Shown one piece after another: positions 40,309 to 51,111 of a stretch of 64,000 bases of DNA. The DNA comes from Eremothecium cymbalariae DBVPG#7215 (Eukaryota > Ascomycota > Saccharomycetes > Saccharomycetales > Saccharomycetaceae). Below the pieces are notes generated by a model. The model saw only the letters and a list, made by a program, of their open reading frames with translations. It had not been told where the DNA came from and ran no database searches. Made by a program: the position numbers and the translations under genes. The stretch lies in contig NC_016456.1 of assembly GCF_000235365.1 (NCBI RefSeq), positions 833,457 to 897,456 of the forward strand, in the 5' to 3' direction. Position 1 is the stretch's first letter, and each line of letters opens with the position of its first letter.

Positions 40309-41444
40309 AGTTGCCCGAGGGACACACGCACGCACGCACATACAGGGGAGGAGGGACGGCCTGCACATGACGCACAAAACTTAGATTAACGGAGATTATT
40401 TTGCAGAAAGAAGGAAAGAATATGAATTTACATTACAATCGTGGCAAAACATTTTTTTAAGACGAAGAAGATCAAGAAGAGAACAAAAAAAAGAACAAAA
40501 AAACAGCAACAAGTTCTAGAAATAATATAGCACCAAGAGAGGAGGAAGGACTTCCGCTGTTCCCAGCCTTGCATCACGTTTGCTTTTTTATTATATTTTA
40601 CTTTTTAGTATTATATCATCCGTCATGCAGGAAGGAAACACCACCAGCCGCGGCTGCCGCCGCAGTCGCGGCGGCAAGGCCCCACCACCACCTCGAATCA
40701 TTATAATATTTTGTAAGCTATCGAATGAAAAGGGGCACACCACGCAGTACGACCCCAGGCATACGTTCTCCGCATATATTGTGTTATCTAGCTTTGGGCA
40801 AGTGGACCCGTCGTTTTGGGTTCCTTGTTACAATACAATATCATCCGTCATATATAACGTATATAGGGAAAGAAGAGGAAGATGCGGTATTTTTTCTATT
40901 TGCTGCGTCATTGGCCGTCGCCGGCCATCAAGAATCCCGTGCTTGCAGGGCCAACCGTTTGGCCTGTGCGGAACAAGGGGACGGCAAGCCGGCGCAGCCG
41001 CCGGTGCCGAAATAAGATACGTTTTTTAACATCCACAACATATGGACGGTACGTACCGAAAAACGAGCCGAGATGCGCAGCGGCAGTAACCGCGACACAG
41101 CCGGGCCGGCTGGGCCAAAAAGAAACAACAACAAACAACAACAGCAGATTCTTCCTTCAAAGGGAGAAAAAGGAAGGTCGTTATTATGAGCCTTGCCGCA
41201 AGATATAGCAGGTAACAAAACTGGAAAACACCGAAAAAGAAGACAGCATATAGTAGGAGACGTAAGTCGGTACACAAGATGCACTACAGAGAACAGACCT
41301 CTTCCTGCGTGCTGTGTGCTGTGTGAAAAGAAAAAAAATACTTTTTAAAGCTACTTCAATTTTTTTTCCTTCCTTTTCCTCCCAGAGTCTGTTGTTGGAG
41401 AGCAGTTGCTTTTTTTCTGGAAGTTCTGCATAGAGAGAGCATAT
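40309..41444. other. 1.1-kb spacer between SBP1 and the ABC transporter
   Basis: No gene called. It has ACGC repeats just after the SBP1 stop, an A/G-rich stretch (40440-40520), a GC-rich inverted repeat (40646-40676) and further imperfect GC palindromes at 40975-41010 and 41098-41113. Open frames of 80-150 codons occur here in several frames without conservation. Confidence 0.5.
40646..40676. repeat. Overlapping GC-rich palindromes
   Basis: AGCCGCGGCT (40646-40655) is a perfect 10-bp palindrome. It overlaps by one base a hairpin with 9-bp arms TGCCGCCGC / GCGGCGGCA and loop AGTC (40655-40676). Confidence 0.85.
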
Positions 41445-44400
41445 ATGGCTGTTAACGGAGGCTGCCCCCTGTGGGAGCACGACGATATTACGGAGTGCGG
41501 TCGGTTGGTATATATCGACTACTACGTGCCGGTAGGGGTGTTGTGCGTTTTTGCATCTGTTGTTGGATACCGGGTGGTACGAAGCCTGTGGGTGCTGCAG
41601 TGGGTTACCGAGCGTCGGTGGCGACAGCGGGCGGTTGGTGAGGGAGAACAGGAGCCGCTGGTGGCACGTGGCCAGGATGGAGGGCGGCGGCGAGGCCGGT
41701 GCTATGCATCGACGGTGGGGGACGGCGGGGACGGCGGGTCGTGTGAATGGGAAGGCAAGGAGCCGGGTAAGCGCACACAGAGTTTGATGGAGGAGCATTT
41801 TTCGATCGAGAACCTGAGGTTGGAGGACAGCCACGGCAATCCACATGGCGTTGCGGAGGTTGTCCGGAGGGGGCTGCTGGAGAAATGTCGGACGGTTGTG
41901 GAATGTCTGCTTTGCTTGGTGCAGGTGTGTTTGCACTGTGGGGTGTTGGTTGAGGCGCGGCGACGCCAGGAATTACAGGAATTGTTTCCTGAAAATTCAA
42001 CGGTAGTTCGGCTCGGTTTGTGGGTTTGCTTGGCGGGGACTTGTCTGTTGCGGCTCGGAAATGTGAACCAAAATGTTCAGTGGATTGGAAGACTTGGCAA
42101 TCTGTGGGCGTTGTCTTTTGTTTCGTATTTCGGTTTGTTTGTTGCGTCTGTTTTGCCCTTCCGGTCGGTTTGTCTTGGTTCTATAGACAGTGTGATAGGG
42201 GGCCGTTATTACAAGTCGCAGTTTTTTTTGGATCTTGGTTTGTTCTTGCTGTTGTTCACGGCGAACATACGGAACGAACTTGCGGTTCTGTATCACACTT
42301 CGCCTGGTGTAGTACCATCGCCGGAGCCTATAGCGTCTCTGGCTTCGTTTATTAGTTGGTCTTGGGTAGACAAGTTTATATGGAATGCGCATTTGCGGCG
42401 TGTTGAGTTTAAGGACATTTGGGGGTTGCGTATGGATGACTACTCGATCTTTGTAGCGAAGCGGTTTCACCGGTATGTGCTTAAGAAACGTGTAAAACGT
42501 TCTATAACTAGGAACTTAATCGGATTCTTGTCCACTGGGTTTACCTTGCAGTGCCTGTGGGGCTCTGCCGATGCGTTGATGACGTTTGTTCCTACCATCC
42601 TACTAAAAAGGGTCTTAGAGTATGTGGATGATCCGTCTAGAACGCCGAAGAATGTCGCTTGGTTCTATGTGTTTGGGATGTTTATCAGCCGATTGACTGT
42701 AACGGTTTTCCAAGGTCAGGCGCTCTTTACGGGACGCCGCATATGCATCAGACTCAAATCGTTGGTGATCTCTGAGATCTATAACAAGGCTTTGCGAAGA
42801 AGTATTTCTGTAGGAAGCGGTAGCAATGCGTCGTCGCAATCCTCATCGCAGGTTACTCTAGACCTGCATGGTTTAAGCGCTGCGGATGAGATCGATGGGG
42901 ACGAAAAGTCCAAACCGGCCAATCTGGGGGCGATCATCAACTTGATGGCTGTGGATTCTATTAAAGTTTCACAGGTTTCTGCATACATTCACATGCTGTT
43001 AGAAAGCGTTGTTATGGCCATTGTAGCTATGGTTTTACTATATCGCTTGTTGGGCTGGTCAGCTCTGGTGGGTGCAACATTTATTATTTGTATCCTGCCG
43101 ATAAACCTGCGATTCGCAACTAAACTGGGCGAATTGCAAGAGGATGCATTAGCGTGCACAGATAGACGAATCCAGAAGTTGAATGAAACTTTGCAGGCAA
43201 TTCGCATCATCAAGTTTTTTGCATGGGAGGATAAGTTTGAATCCGATGTCCAGAAGATTAGGGAAATGGAATTATCCGTCATGTTAAGAAGAGTGGTTGT
43301 TTGGTCTTTATCCTCCTTCGTATGGTATATTACACCAACATTAGTTGCATCTGCTTCGTTTTGTGTTTATATCTACGTCCAGGGTGAGGTATTAACAACG
43401 CCGGTTGCATTTACAGCGCTCTCTTTGTTTGTGCTGCTAAGAAATCCTTTGGACCAGCTCTGCGATATTGTATTCTCATTGGTACAATGTTCTGTATCCC
43501 TAAGAAGAATACAAAATTTCTTGGATCAGGATGAAACCCCGAAGTACCGTCAGTTGACTGTTAAGAAAGATAGGTTAGGGTTTTCTAACGCGACAATCGG
43601 TTGGGACCACGATAGCGCCACAGATTTCAAGCTGAAGAACTTGAACATCGATTTCAAAATTGGTAAGCTGAACGTTATTGTTGGGCCAACGGGTTCCGGT
43701 AAAACCTCATTACTTATGGGATTGCTAGGTGAAATTAACCTATCGGAAGGTAAAATTTATGTCCCTGCGTTGAATCCAAGAGAAGACCTCGTCGTGGATG
43801 CCGATGGTATGACCGATTCCATTGGGTACTGTTCTCAGTCTGCTTGGTTACTAAATGATACTCTTAGGAACAATATCTTGTTCAGTGCTCCTTACGAAGC
43901 AAATAGGTACAATGCTGTTATACATGCTTGTGGATTAACTCGTGATTTAGAAATCTTAAATGCTGGTGATCAAACTGAAGTTGGTGAAAAGGGTATCACC
44001 CTGTCTGGCGGTCAAAAACAGAGGGTTTCTCTCGCTAGAGCCATGTATTCCAGAGCAAGACATATACTTTTAGACGATTGTTTGAGCGCCGTGGATTCTC
44101 ATACTGCACAATGGATATACAAACACTGTATCACTGGCCCATTAATGGAAGGTAGAACGTGTGTCTTGGTTTCGCATAATACTGCTCTTACTTTGAAAAA
44201 TGCAGATTGGGTAGTTATTTTGGAAAACGCTAAAGTTACAGCTCAGGGCGAGCCTCTCGAACTGTTTAATCGTGGTCTTTTGGGCGAAGATGATTTATTG
44301 AAATCGTCATTGATGTCAACGAAAACTTCTTCCGTGAATTTGAAGCGCATGGACGATAACAGAAGTGATTTGGATCTAGGAAAATTGCATAAAAAGATTT

Positions 44401-46481
44401 CCAAAGAAGGAATATCCTCTATCAATGGAGCAACACAGAAAAGTGTCCCGGAAACAGATGAAGACAGGGCAAAGAGAGGTAAGCTGATTAAAGAAGAAGT
44501 CAAACAGGAGGGTGTGGTGGGACTTGACGTCTATATGTGGTATGGCAAGATATTTGGTCGCAACATTTTTTTGTTTTTATTCTTCGTGTTCTTACTTGAA
44601 GAATTCATATCTATGCGTCAATCTTGGTGGCTCCGTACATGGGCTTCTACTTTGGGTGATGGGTCGAAGGTATCAATATTGACTGGCTCGGCATCAACAC
44701 TTATGTCGCATAATTTTGCTTCATTGAAGCATTCTACCGACAACGCTGTCACTATACTCTCCACAATTCTTCGTCCAGGGGCCAAGACTCTATCAACCAC
44801 CACTCGTAACACGTTTTACTATTTGTCTATATATATTTTACTTGGTACTTTAAGGGCTTTGATATCCACAGTGAAAGTCATTCTAAGTTATATTTCCGGT
44901 TTAAAAGCTTCAAGAAAAATCTTTACGTTACTGCTCAAAAAAGTTCTATATGCAAAGCTAAGGTTTTTCGATTCTACTCCCACCGGCAGAATAATGAACA
45001 GGTTTTCCAGAGATGTAGAAGCTATTGATGAAGAATTGATTCCATTTTTTGAGGGTGCTTTTGCGTCATTAGTTCAATGTATCACTACTATTTTATTGAT
45101 TGGTTACATCACTCCAGTATTCCTTTTTTTTGCCATTGTAATATGTGTTTCGTACTACATTGTTGGATATTTCTACCTTGTTGGATCTCGGGAACTGCAA
45201 AGATTTGAATCAATTACTAAGTCGCCTATTCACCAGCACTTTTCGGAAACGCTTGTAGGTGTTACAACTATTCGTGCTTTTGGCGATGAACGCCGGTTTT
45301 TAGCAGATAACTTGTCAAAGGTTGACACTCACAACAGGCCATTCTTTTACTTGTGGGTTACTAACCGTTGGCTAGCCTTCAGGATTGACTTTATTGGTGC
45401 TTTTGTCATATTGGCGTCTGGAATCTTTATCTTACTTAACGTCAATTCTTTGGATGCAGGGTTGGCTGGTATTTCTTTGATATATGCCATATCTTTTACA
45501 GAAGGCGCTTTATGGCTAGTGAGATTATATTCCAATGTCGAAATGACTATGAATTCTGTAGAAAGATTGAAAGAATATATGAAAATAGAACAAGAGCCTT
45601 CGACTGGATTATACGAACCTCCTCCAGAATGGCCTGATAGGGGTAAAATCGAAGTAAACAATTTATCATTACGTTATGCATCCAATCTGCCAAAGGTTAT
45701 CAAAAATGTAACATTTACTGTGGAACCTCAATCAAAGGTTGGTATAGTCGGTAGAACTGGTGCTGGTAAATCCACTATTATTACTGCCCTGTTTAGATTT
45801 TTGGATCCAGATACTGGTACTATAAAGTTGGATAATGTTGATATTACCAGTATTAGGCTAAAAAGACTGCGCCAATCTATAACAATTATTCCACAGGATC
45901 CGGTCTTGTTTGCTGGTACAATTAAAAGTAACTTGGATCCATATAGCGAGTATGCTGACGACCGGATATTTGAAGCGTTAAAGCGGGTTAATCTGATTGT
46001 ACAAGAAGAATTAACCCCAACAGACATCCCTAGTTCTAGCTCATCTCTGAGCTTTGAAAATGTCAATAAATTTTTGGATTTGACCAGTGAAATTACTGAA
46101 GGTGGTTCCAACCTATCGCAAGGCCAAAGGCAGTTGGTTTGTTTGGCACGCTCTCTGTTGCGTAACCCGAAGGCCATTTTACTAGATGAGGCTACTGCCT
46201 CCATTGATTACGCCTCAGACGCTAAAATTCAGCAAACTATTCGCGAAGAGTTTAGTGGGAGTACGATCTTAACTATTGCCCACAGATTAAGATCTATTAT
46301 TGACTACGATAAGGTGTTGGTTATTGATTCTGGAGAACTTGCTGAATACGATCACCCCTATACATTATTGTTGAACAAGGGAAGCCTGTTCTATCGTATG
46401 TGCGAGGATAGTGATGAATTGGAAGCATTGATTCAATTAGCAAAGGAAGCCTTTGTGAAAAAGCTCAACTCTAGATATTAA
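41445..46481 (+). CDS. ABCC-type vacuolar ABC transporter, ancestor of Ybt1 and Vmr1
   Basis: 1678 aa from ATG 41445 (MAVNGGCPLWEHDD); the 13 codons before it start with TTG. It is a full-length MRP/ABCC transporter: an N-terminal TMD0 with about five helices, then TMD1, NBD1, TMD2 and NBD2. Walker A motifs are GPTGSGKT (about 747-754) and GRTGAGKS (about 1436-1443); signatures are LSGGQ (853) and LSQGQ (1557). NBD1 Walker B ends LDDC with Asp where the catalytic Glu normally sits, whereas NBD2 has LDEA, the usual ABCC asymmetry. In S. cerevisiae Ybt1 (YLL048C) carries bile acids and Vmr1 (YHL035C) vacuolar metal/drug substrates; the gene here is the single pre-duplication copy and substrate cannot be chosen. 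The first 500 bp are GC-rich and encode a low-complexity luminal or cytosolic loop, the rest AT-rich. Confidence 0.92.
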   Translation: MAVNGGCPLWEHDDITECGRLVYIDYYVPVGVLCVFASVVGYRVVRSLWVLQWVTERRWRQRAVGEGEQEPLVARGQDGGRRRGRCYASTVGDGGDGGSCEWEGKEPGKRTQSLMEEHFSIENLRLEDSHGNPHGVAEVVRRGLLEKCRTVVECLLCLVQVCLHCGVLVEARRRQELQELFPENSTVVRLGLWVCLAGTCLLRLGNVNQNVQWIGRLGNLWALSFVSYFGLFVASVLPFRSVCLGSIDSVIGGRYYKSQFFLDLGLFLLLFTANIRNELAVLYHTSPGVVPSPEPIASLASFISWSWVDKFIWNAHLRRVEFKDIWGLRMDDYSIFVAKRFHRYVLKKRVKRSITRNLIGFLSTGFTLQCLWGSADALMTFVPTILLKRVLEYVDDPSRTPKNVAWFYVFGMFISRLTVTVFQGQALFTGRRICIRLKSLVISEIYNKALRRSISVGSGSNASSQSSSQVTLDLHGLSAADEIDGDEKSKPANLGAIINLMAVDSIKVSQVSAYIHMLLESVVMAIVAMVLLYRLLGWSALVGATFIICILPINLRFATKLGELQEDALACTDRRIQKLNETLQAIRIIKFFAWEDKFESDVQKIREMELSVMLRRVVVWSLSSFVWYITPTLVASASFCVYIYVQGEVLTTPVAFTALSLFVLLRNPLDQLCDIVFSLVQCSVSLRRIQNFLDQDETPKYRQLTVKKDRLGFSNATIGWDHDSATDFKLKNLNIDFKIGKLNVIVGPTGSGKTSLLMGLLGEINLSEGKIYVPALNPREDLVVDADGMTDSIGYCSQSAWLLNDTLRNNILFSAPYEANRYNAVIHACGLTRDLEILNAGDQTEVGEKGITLSGGQKQRVSLARAMYSRARHILLDDCLSAVDSHTAQWIYKHCITGPLMEGRTCVLVSHNTALTLKNADWVVILENAKVTAQGEPLELFNRGLLGEDDLLKSSLMSTKTSSVNLKRMDDNRSDLDLGKLHKKISKEGISSINGATQKSVPETDEDRAKRGKLIKEEVKQEGVVGLDVYMWYGKIFGRNIFLFLFFVFLLEEFISMRQSWWLRTWASTLGDGSKVSILTGSASTLMSHNFASLKHSTDNAVTILSTILRPGAKTLSTTTRNTFYYLSIYILLGTLRALISTVKVILSYISGLKASRKIFTLLLKKVLYAKLRFFDSTPTGRIMNRFSRDVEAIDEELIPFFEGAFASLVQCITTILLIGYITPVFLFFAIVICVSYYIVGYFYLVGSRELQRFESITKSPIHQHFSETLVGVTTIRAFGDERRFLADNLSKVDTHNRPFFYLWVTNRWLAFRIDFIGAFVILASGIFILLNVNSLDAGLAGISLIYAISFTEGALWLVRLYSNVEMTMNSVERLKEYMKIEQEPSTGLYEPPPEWPDRGKIEVNNLSLRYASNLPKVIKNVTFTVEPQSKVGIVGRTGAGKSTIITALFRFLDPDTGTIKLDNVDITSIRLKRLRQSITIIPQDPVLFAGTIKSNLDPYSEYADDRIFEALKRVNLIVQEELTPTDIPSSSSSLSFENVNKFLDLTSEITEGGSNLSQGQRQLVCLARSLLRNPKAILLDEATASIDYASDAKIQQTIREEFSGSTILTIAHRLRSIIDYDKVLVIDSGELAEYDHPYTLLLNKGSLFYRMCEDSDELEALIQLAKEAFVKKLNSRY

Positions 46482-46717
46482 TACATATTTTTAATACCCT
46501 TCATTTCCCACAAATGTCAACTTTTATTATTATTATTATTATATCATCACATTTTAAAGAAACACCAAGCAAAATATAAAAGTATATATTTTATATTATC
46601 ATAGTTAGTATTTTTTTATTTTATTTATACTCCCATATGCTTATATATATAATATGATTAAGTTCAATTCAGTATTTTTACTACGCATTTTCAAGGTGAA
46701 TTTTGATACTCAAAGAT

Positions 46718-48367
46718 TTATTGATCTAAAGTATGGTCAGTATACTGACGCTTCCATTGCTTGATAGCTAGCCCGTCATCGAGGGTTATAAGAGAAGCTT
46801 GTAATTGATAGCCAAAAATACGTGGTATAATGACGAATTTTAATAGCCAGAAAATAAACGATAGTATAAGCGTTAAAATTGCAGTAATTTGATAAGGGGG
46901 TAACCATGCTACTTTGTTGATCGATTGATCACCAAAAAATGGACCTGCCATTAAGTACGCAGAAATAAATATAATAAATCCAACGCCAACAAGAGATGCT
47001 CTTATTTCCGCCCTAGTATCGGGGTGCCTTCTTCTATAAATGAAGAGACCGATTGCAATTAACATTAGGAAGAATTGTTTATGATATCCTTCAAAATTAA
47101 CCAAATAATCATATGCTTTGCCGCTCTGAGGCAACATAATTAGCCATAAAGAGGTGATCACTCCACAACACAACAAAGATGGGAAAGGAGCACCCCATGG
47201 CCAGTTACTTGCCATTTTTTTACTAAATGGTAAGTAACCTTCTCTGAAAAATTCCTGATTCATCCTTGATGTGCTATAGATTACCACAAATAAATTCGAT
47301 GCTGTTGATACAGCCACAGAAAGAGTTACGAGCTGCCTCCCAACAGTCTTCCCATAGAGCTTAGAAAACAAAACCGAACCTATTAATGGTCCTGCATGTT
47401 TTATTTCATCCCACGATAGCACTTTAATATATGCAAAATTGAGAAGCATATAACATGCAAATGATATAAGTAATGAGAGTGGGCCTGCAATTCTCATTGT
47501 CCTGACCGGATCCATAATTTCCGAAGCAACGGCGTGCACGCCGTCCCATCCAGAGAAACAGAAAAATGCCTGCATAAATGCAGCCGTTAAAGAAGAACTG
47601 GTTATCAGTGAAGTATCTTGAGAATGCCATGAGAAAAAATCGGTAGTGCCCCCAGTACCATTCACTGCATCTGGATCATTAAAGAAAATTGCATAAATAC
47701 CTGTAATGGACATCACAGCAACCAAAAGTAACTTCAATCCGCCCAAAAAGTTCTGCACAATTATCCCATGCTTGACAGAAACCCCATGAATCACCACAAT
47801 AATCATTACTGATACCGCACCAATGTAGTTACACATTCTAGACTTGACATTAACGTACTCTTCATCGAATCCCAGTGCATAAAGCGTGTATTTGCCAAAT
47901 ACGATTGCCCCAGAGACTGAAAAACAGGTTAGCACTGAAAATGCAGCTAAGCTTACACTCATCATCAATTTTGGTCTGTCATAAACTGCTTCCAAGAAGT
48001 TTTTGGCCCCCCCTGATCTAGGTAATAGGCAGCCAAATTCAAGAAACAAATAGAGTCCTGAAAATGCAGCCAAAGTAGCAATAAACCAGATAATAAAGAA
48101 TAGTAGAGGATTCCCTCCGCAATTGATGAACATTGAACTTGGAGTGGCAAAAATTCCTGACCCAACGGTCCTGGAAACAAACATCACGATCATCGAGAAC
48201 AATCCAAGGTGCCTCCCTTGTGGCACTTCATTACCCAAATCTGGCACCCCATTAACCTCTTCAGATGTTTTAGCAGCATCGTAATAAGCATAAGAATCAG
48301 AAGAACTCCCATTCTCTAGTCGAGGTGAACTAAGCAGTGGTACCTTGGCATCCTCTTCCCTGCTCAT
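46718..48367 (-). CDS. MUP3: Low-affinity methionine permease
   Basis: 549 aa, APC superfamily, LAT-type amino acid permease with 12 predicted helices. The first helix carries the substrate-loop signature VSRTVGSGIFATPSSM (about residues 63-78). The N-tail is acidic/Ser-rich and cytosolic. S. cerevisiae Mup3 is 546 aa, and the neighbour order (ABC transporter, MUP3, CBP2) matches YHL035C-YHL036W-YHL038C with the same relative orientation. Mup1 is the higher-affinity paralogue; synteny favours MUP3. Start ATG 48367 is the first in frame. A Met31/32-type box lies about 190 bp upstream, consistent with methionine control. Confidence 0.92.
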   Translation of the reverse strand: MSREEDAKVPLLSSPRLENGSSSDSYAYYDAAKTSEEVNGVPDLGNEVPQGRHLGLFSMIVMFVSRTVGSGIFATPSSMFINCGGNPLLFFIIWFIATLAAFSGLYLFLEFGCLLPRSGGAKNFLEAVYDRPKLMMSVSLAAFSVLTCFSVSGAIVFGKYTLYALGFDEEYVNVKSRMCNYIGAVSVMIIVVIHGVSVKHGIIVQNFLGGLKLLLVAVMSITGIYAIFFNDPDAVNGTGGTTDFFSWHSQDTSLITSSSLTAAFMQAFFCFSGWDGVHAVASEIMDPVRTMRIAGPLSLLISFACYMLLNFAYIKVLSWDEIKHAGPLIGSVLFSKLYGKTVGRQLVTLSVAVSTASNLFVVIYSTSRMNQEFFREGYLPFSKKMASNWPWGAPFPSLLCCGVITSLWLIMLPQSGKAYDYLVNFEGYHKQFFLMLIAIGLFIYRRRHPDTRAEIRASLVGVGFIIFISAYLMAGPFFGDQSINKVAWLPPYQITAILTLILSFIFWLLKFVIIPRIFGYQLQASLITLDDGLAIKQWKRQYTDHTLDQ

Positions 48368-49235
48368 CAGAATATGAAAAATCTAGAGAACTGCTGTAAA
48401 AACACGGAAGAGCTACCACTCTGAACAATTGAGCAAATTTAGTATGAACTATTGGATCTAGCTGCTTGCGGATTCAAAAAATAAAATAGGACTATATATA
48501 ATATGGTATTTAGTAGTTCAACTGGCTAACAATTTCTGTTATCACTTCGATACGCATTAACTGTGGCTTCTAAAAAAGTTTATACAGCAAATCACTGTTT
48601 CCTGTTACAGTTTAAAAATAATTTGTATTTTTGTTGATTGTTGTAAGTTTAGCTATGATAGAGGTGTGCATCAATGTGAATTAGATGTTTATGATTTCTC
48701 CGGTCTGTGGCCTCCTTACCTATGTCTTTATGGGTTCCTCCTGACGTTCCAGCACAGTTAACCACAAACATTAATAATGTTGACTACAGACGCACGCATG
48801 CAAGGCGCGATGCAGATTACATAAACAGCATAATTTGCAGCGAAGTCTAAAACAACTCATGTAGACATTTATATATATTTTATAAGACATGTAGCGACTA
48901 CATCATGAGTCTCTTGGCAACCCTTCGTATGGAAGACTGCCAAATGTCAATAAAAAGAACTATTATTGATAATAATGTACTGAACACTGTGGTAAAACTT
49001 TGCACGTGCACAGATGAATTGGACGTTTTTTCCTCGAGGATAATAGTTAGTTCTCGAAACTGAACGAGCTCTCTTTCCCTTCTGTTGTTCCAGATTCTCA
49101 CGGATCCGCTTAGATGTCTAGCTGTTATTCAGGGTTATTGGTACATAGTACAGGAGCTCGTTTAGACCGCTTTTTTTCGAATTGTCTTGCCTCGTTGTTG
49201 AGCATCAGTAGTTGTATTATAAGGCTAAGTTGGTT
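48368..49235. promoter_or_regulatory. Divergent promoter region of MUP3 and CBP2
   Basis: 868 bp. AACTGTGGC at 48559-48567 matches the Met31/Met32 consensus AAACTGTGG, 190 bp upstream of MUP3. A second TGTGGC lies near 48706, and CACGTG (context GCACGTGC) at 49003-49008. Together they suggest sulfur-regulon control of MUP3. AT-rich elsewhere. No gene. Confidence 0.55.
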
Positions 49236-51053
49236 ATGAATGACATTTTCCGATGGAAGGATCTATTCTTCGTGTTCCTGAGAAGAAAACCTGCTCATGC
49301 CCCGATGTATAGGGATACGGTAAGGGCTAGTGGGTCGTTTAAGGATTTCAGAAGGCCCGTTGAAAGCGGACGGGTCTCTGAGAAGGTTGCTGTGGAAATA
49401 CCAGATGATCTACTTCGTATGCCGTTGTCCAAGTTCAAAGATATTATAGTCTATGATGCGACCAAAAAGAATATAGAATTCAAATTCTACAAGAATTGTG
49501 GTCTTCATGGAGTTGGTAACTTACAGACATTTAAACGTTATTCGGAAATTGCCCAACTTTTTATGAACCCAGTGGATTCAAAGTATGCTATTCTCTCTAC
49601 GAAGAACTGTAGTTGGATTGAGAAACGAAATCCTGTTCTTCATCCAGATGTGTCGTTGACTTTATCAACTTTTTACACATGCAAGATTAAGCTTTTTAGT
49701 ACAAGTGGTGAGTCCATTGAGGTACTTTGGCCGTCAGCAGAGTATTCACTCTTATGTCGAGGTGTGGGTGTTACACAACATAAGTTTGATGAGCTTTCGA
49801 AAAATCACATTACGCACGTTGAACATCCTCTGACAAAACAATCAGTACCTGTAATTGTAGTGGATTCTATACAAGATGGGGTTGATGCTATTGGGTTATT
49901 CCCTTGTAAAATTCCGGCTCAAGCGAAATTTTTTTACAGTAGGTTGGAATATGATGCGATCCTGCCATCTAGGACCTGTAATAGTGAGGAAGTTAGCATC
50001 ATAGACCAACTAATGGTCAGAGGCAATACGGGTCAATATATGGGATTGTCACAGATATACCTAAAGCTTGAAAACTTGTTCCCCGATAAAGAAACGATTG
50101 ATTCTCCGCGTTTTTCGACGGTCCAAACAGTCTCCATGTTACTGGATCCACTAAAGACAGGAAGATTTAATACTAAAGAGACATCAAGACTCAACAATAA
50201 TTGTTCACCAGACGTCTTAAGAGGTGTGCTATTCTCCTCGAATATTGATAACGCTCAGCTTAGAGACGAGTTTTACAAACTATCTCTATTAAAATATGCA
50301 TACGACAGTACAAAGATAGAAGACGAACTCCCATCTGGATACAAATTAGAGGGTTTACGTCCGTACGACCACCATATGATTTACGAATTCCGTAAGCTAC
50401 AGGCGTTGCCTCTTCCACAGAATATGAAGGAAATATCATTCGTTAAGCAGCAATTCGATACCTTTATTAGGAACATAACGATTTACAGGACGATTACGAA
50501 AGTAAACTTGGAAGAACACCAGATGAGATCCAATTCTCAAATTGTGCAGTCTATGTTATACAATTGTAAATTCTTCCCTATATTTTATCCTAACCTGTAT
50601 GCCGAAATTGCAGAAGAACTTAAAGATGCACCTCCGCTCAACCTTCCAGCTGAACAACCAGGAGACGCCACCTTGGAATTCGAACTCGCTACAGCCATTT
50701 TACATATGGAATGTGAAGCGTATAAGGCCACTTACGAATCATGGAAGATATCGGAAACTACGAATGCTAAAAGAAAGAAGAAATTAAAGACTTTCCAGAT
50801 TGTAATAACTACAAACATTCCTCTCATACATCCATACATGCTATCTTTGTTGAGACGTATATCCAAATGTACAACAAGAATACTCACACCTGGCGGACTT
50901 AAAACCATGCAGCAAACTCATCAACTATTGCTGCATCAATCTGTTGGGACGGATACAAATGTGTATCTATATCAACAAAAACAGAAAGCAGAAGCACTGC
51001 AGCGCTCGCGTTCGGACGTGCTCGAAAATGCGATCAAGCTGTTAGCGAAATAA
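49236..51053 (+). CDS. CBP2: Cbp2-like mitochondrial group I intron splicing factor
   Basis: 605 aa from ATG 49236 (MNDIFRWKDLFFVFLRRK), which resembles the S. cerevisiae Cbp2 start (W..LF.V.LRR); upstream extension is only through TTG. A further match is DIIVYDATKKNIEFKFYKNCGL, about residues 68-89, to a similar stretch of Cbp2. Yeast Cbp2 (630 aa) binds the terminal cob intron bI5 and drives its folding. The N-terminus has basic and hydrophobic residues suitable for mitochondrial import. Position between MUP3 and LDB18 fits YHL038C. I recall no other member of the family, so identity depends on remembered similarity and synteny. Downstream stop is 58 bp from the LDB18 stop (convergent). Confidence 0.8.
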   Translation: MNDIFRWKDLFFVFLRRKPAHAPMYRDTVRASGSFKDFRRPVESGRVSEKVAVEIPDDLLRMPLSKFKDIIVYDATKKNIEFKFYKNCGLHGVGNLQTFKRYSEIAQLFMNPVDSKYAILSTKNCSWIEKRNPVLHPDVSLTLSTFYTCKIKLFSTSGESIEVLWPSAEYSLLCRGVGVTQHKFDELSKNHITHVEHPLTKQSVPVIVVDSIQDGVDAIGLFPCKIPAQAKFFYSRLEYDAILPSRTCNSEEVSIIDQLMVRGNTGQYMGLSQIYLKLENLFPDKETIDSPRFSTVQTVSMLLDPLKTGRFNTKETSRLNNNCSPDVLRGVLFSSNIDNAQLRDEFYKLSLLKYAYDSTKIEDELPSGYKLEGLRPYDHHMIYEFRKLQALPLPQNMKEISFVKQQFDTFIRNITIYRTITKVNLEEHQMRSNSQIVQSMLYNCKFFPIFYPNLYAEIAEELKDAPPLNLPAEQPGDATLEFELATAILHMECEAYKATYESWKISETTNAKRKKKLKTFQIVITTNIPLIHPYMLSLLRRISKCTTRILTPGGLKTMQQTHQLLLHQSVGTDTNVYLYQQKQKAEALQRSRSDVLENAIKLLAK

Positions 51054-51111
51054 CCACTCTACATACACAAACATAGATACTTTTACTCCTATAGAAGAAG
51101 GGGAGAGCATG

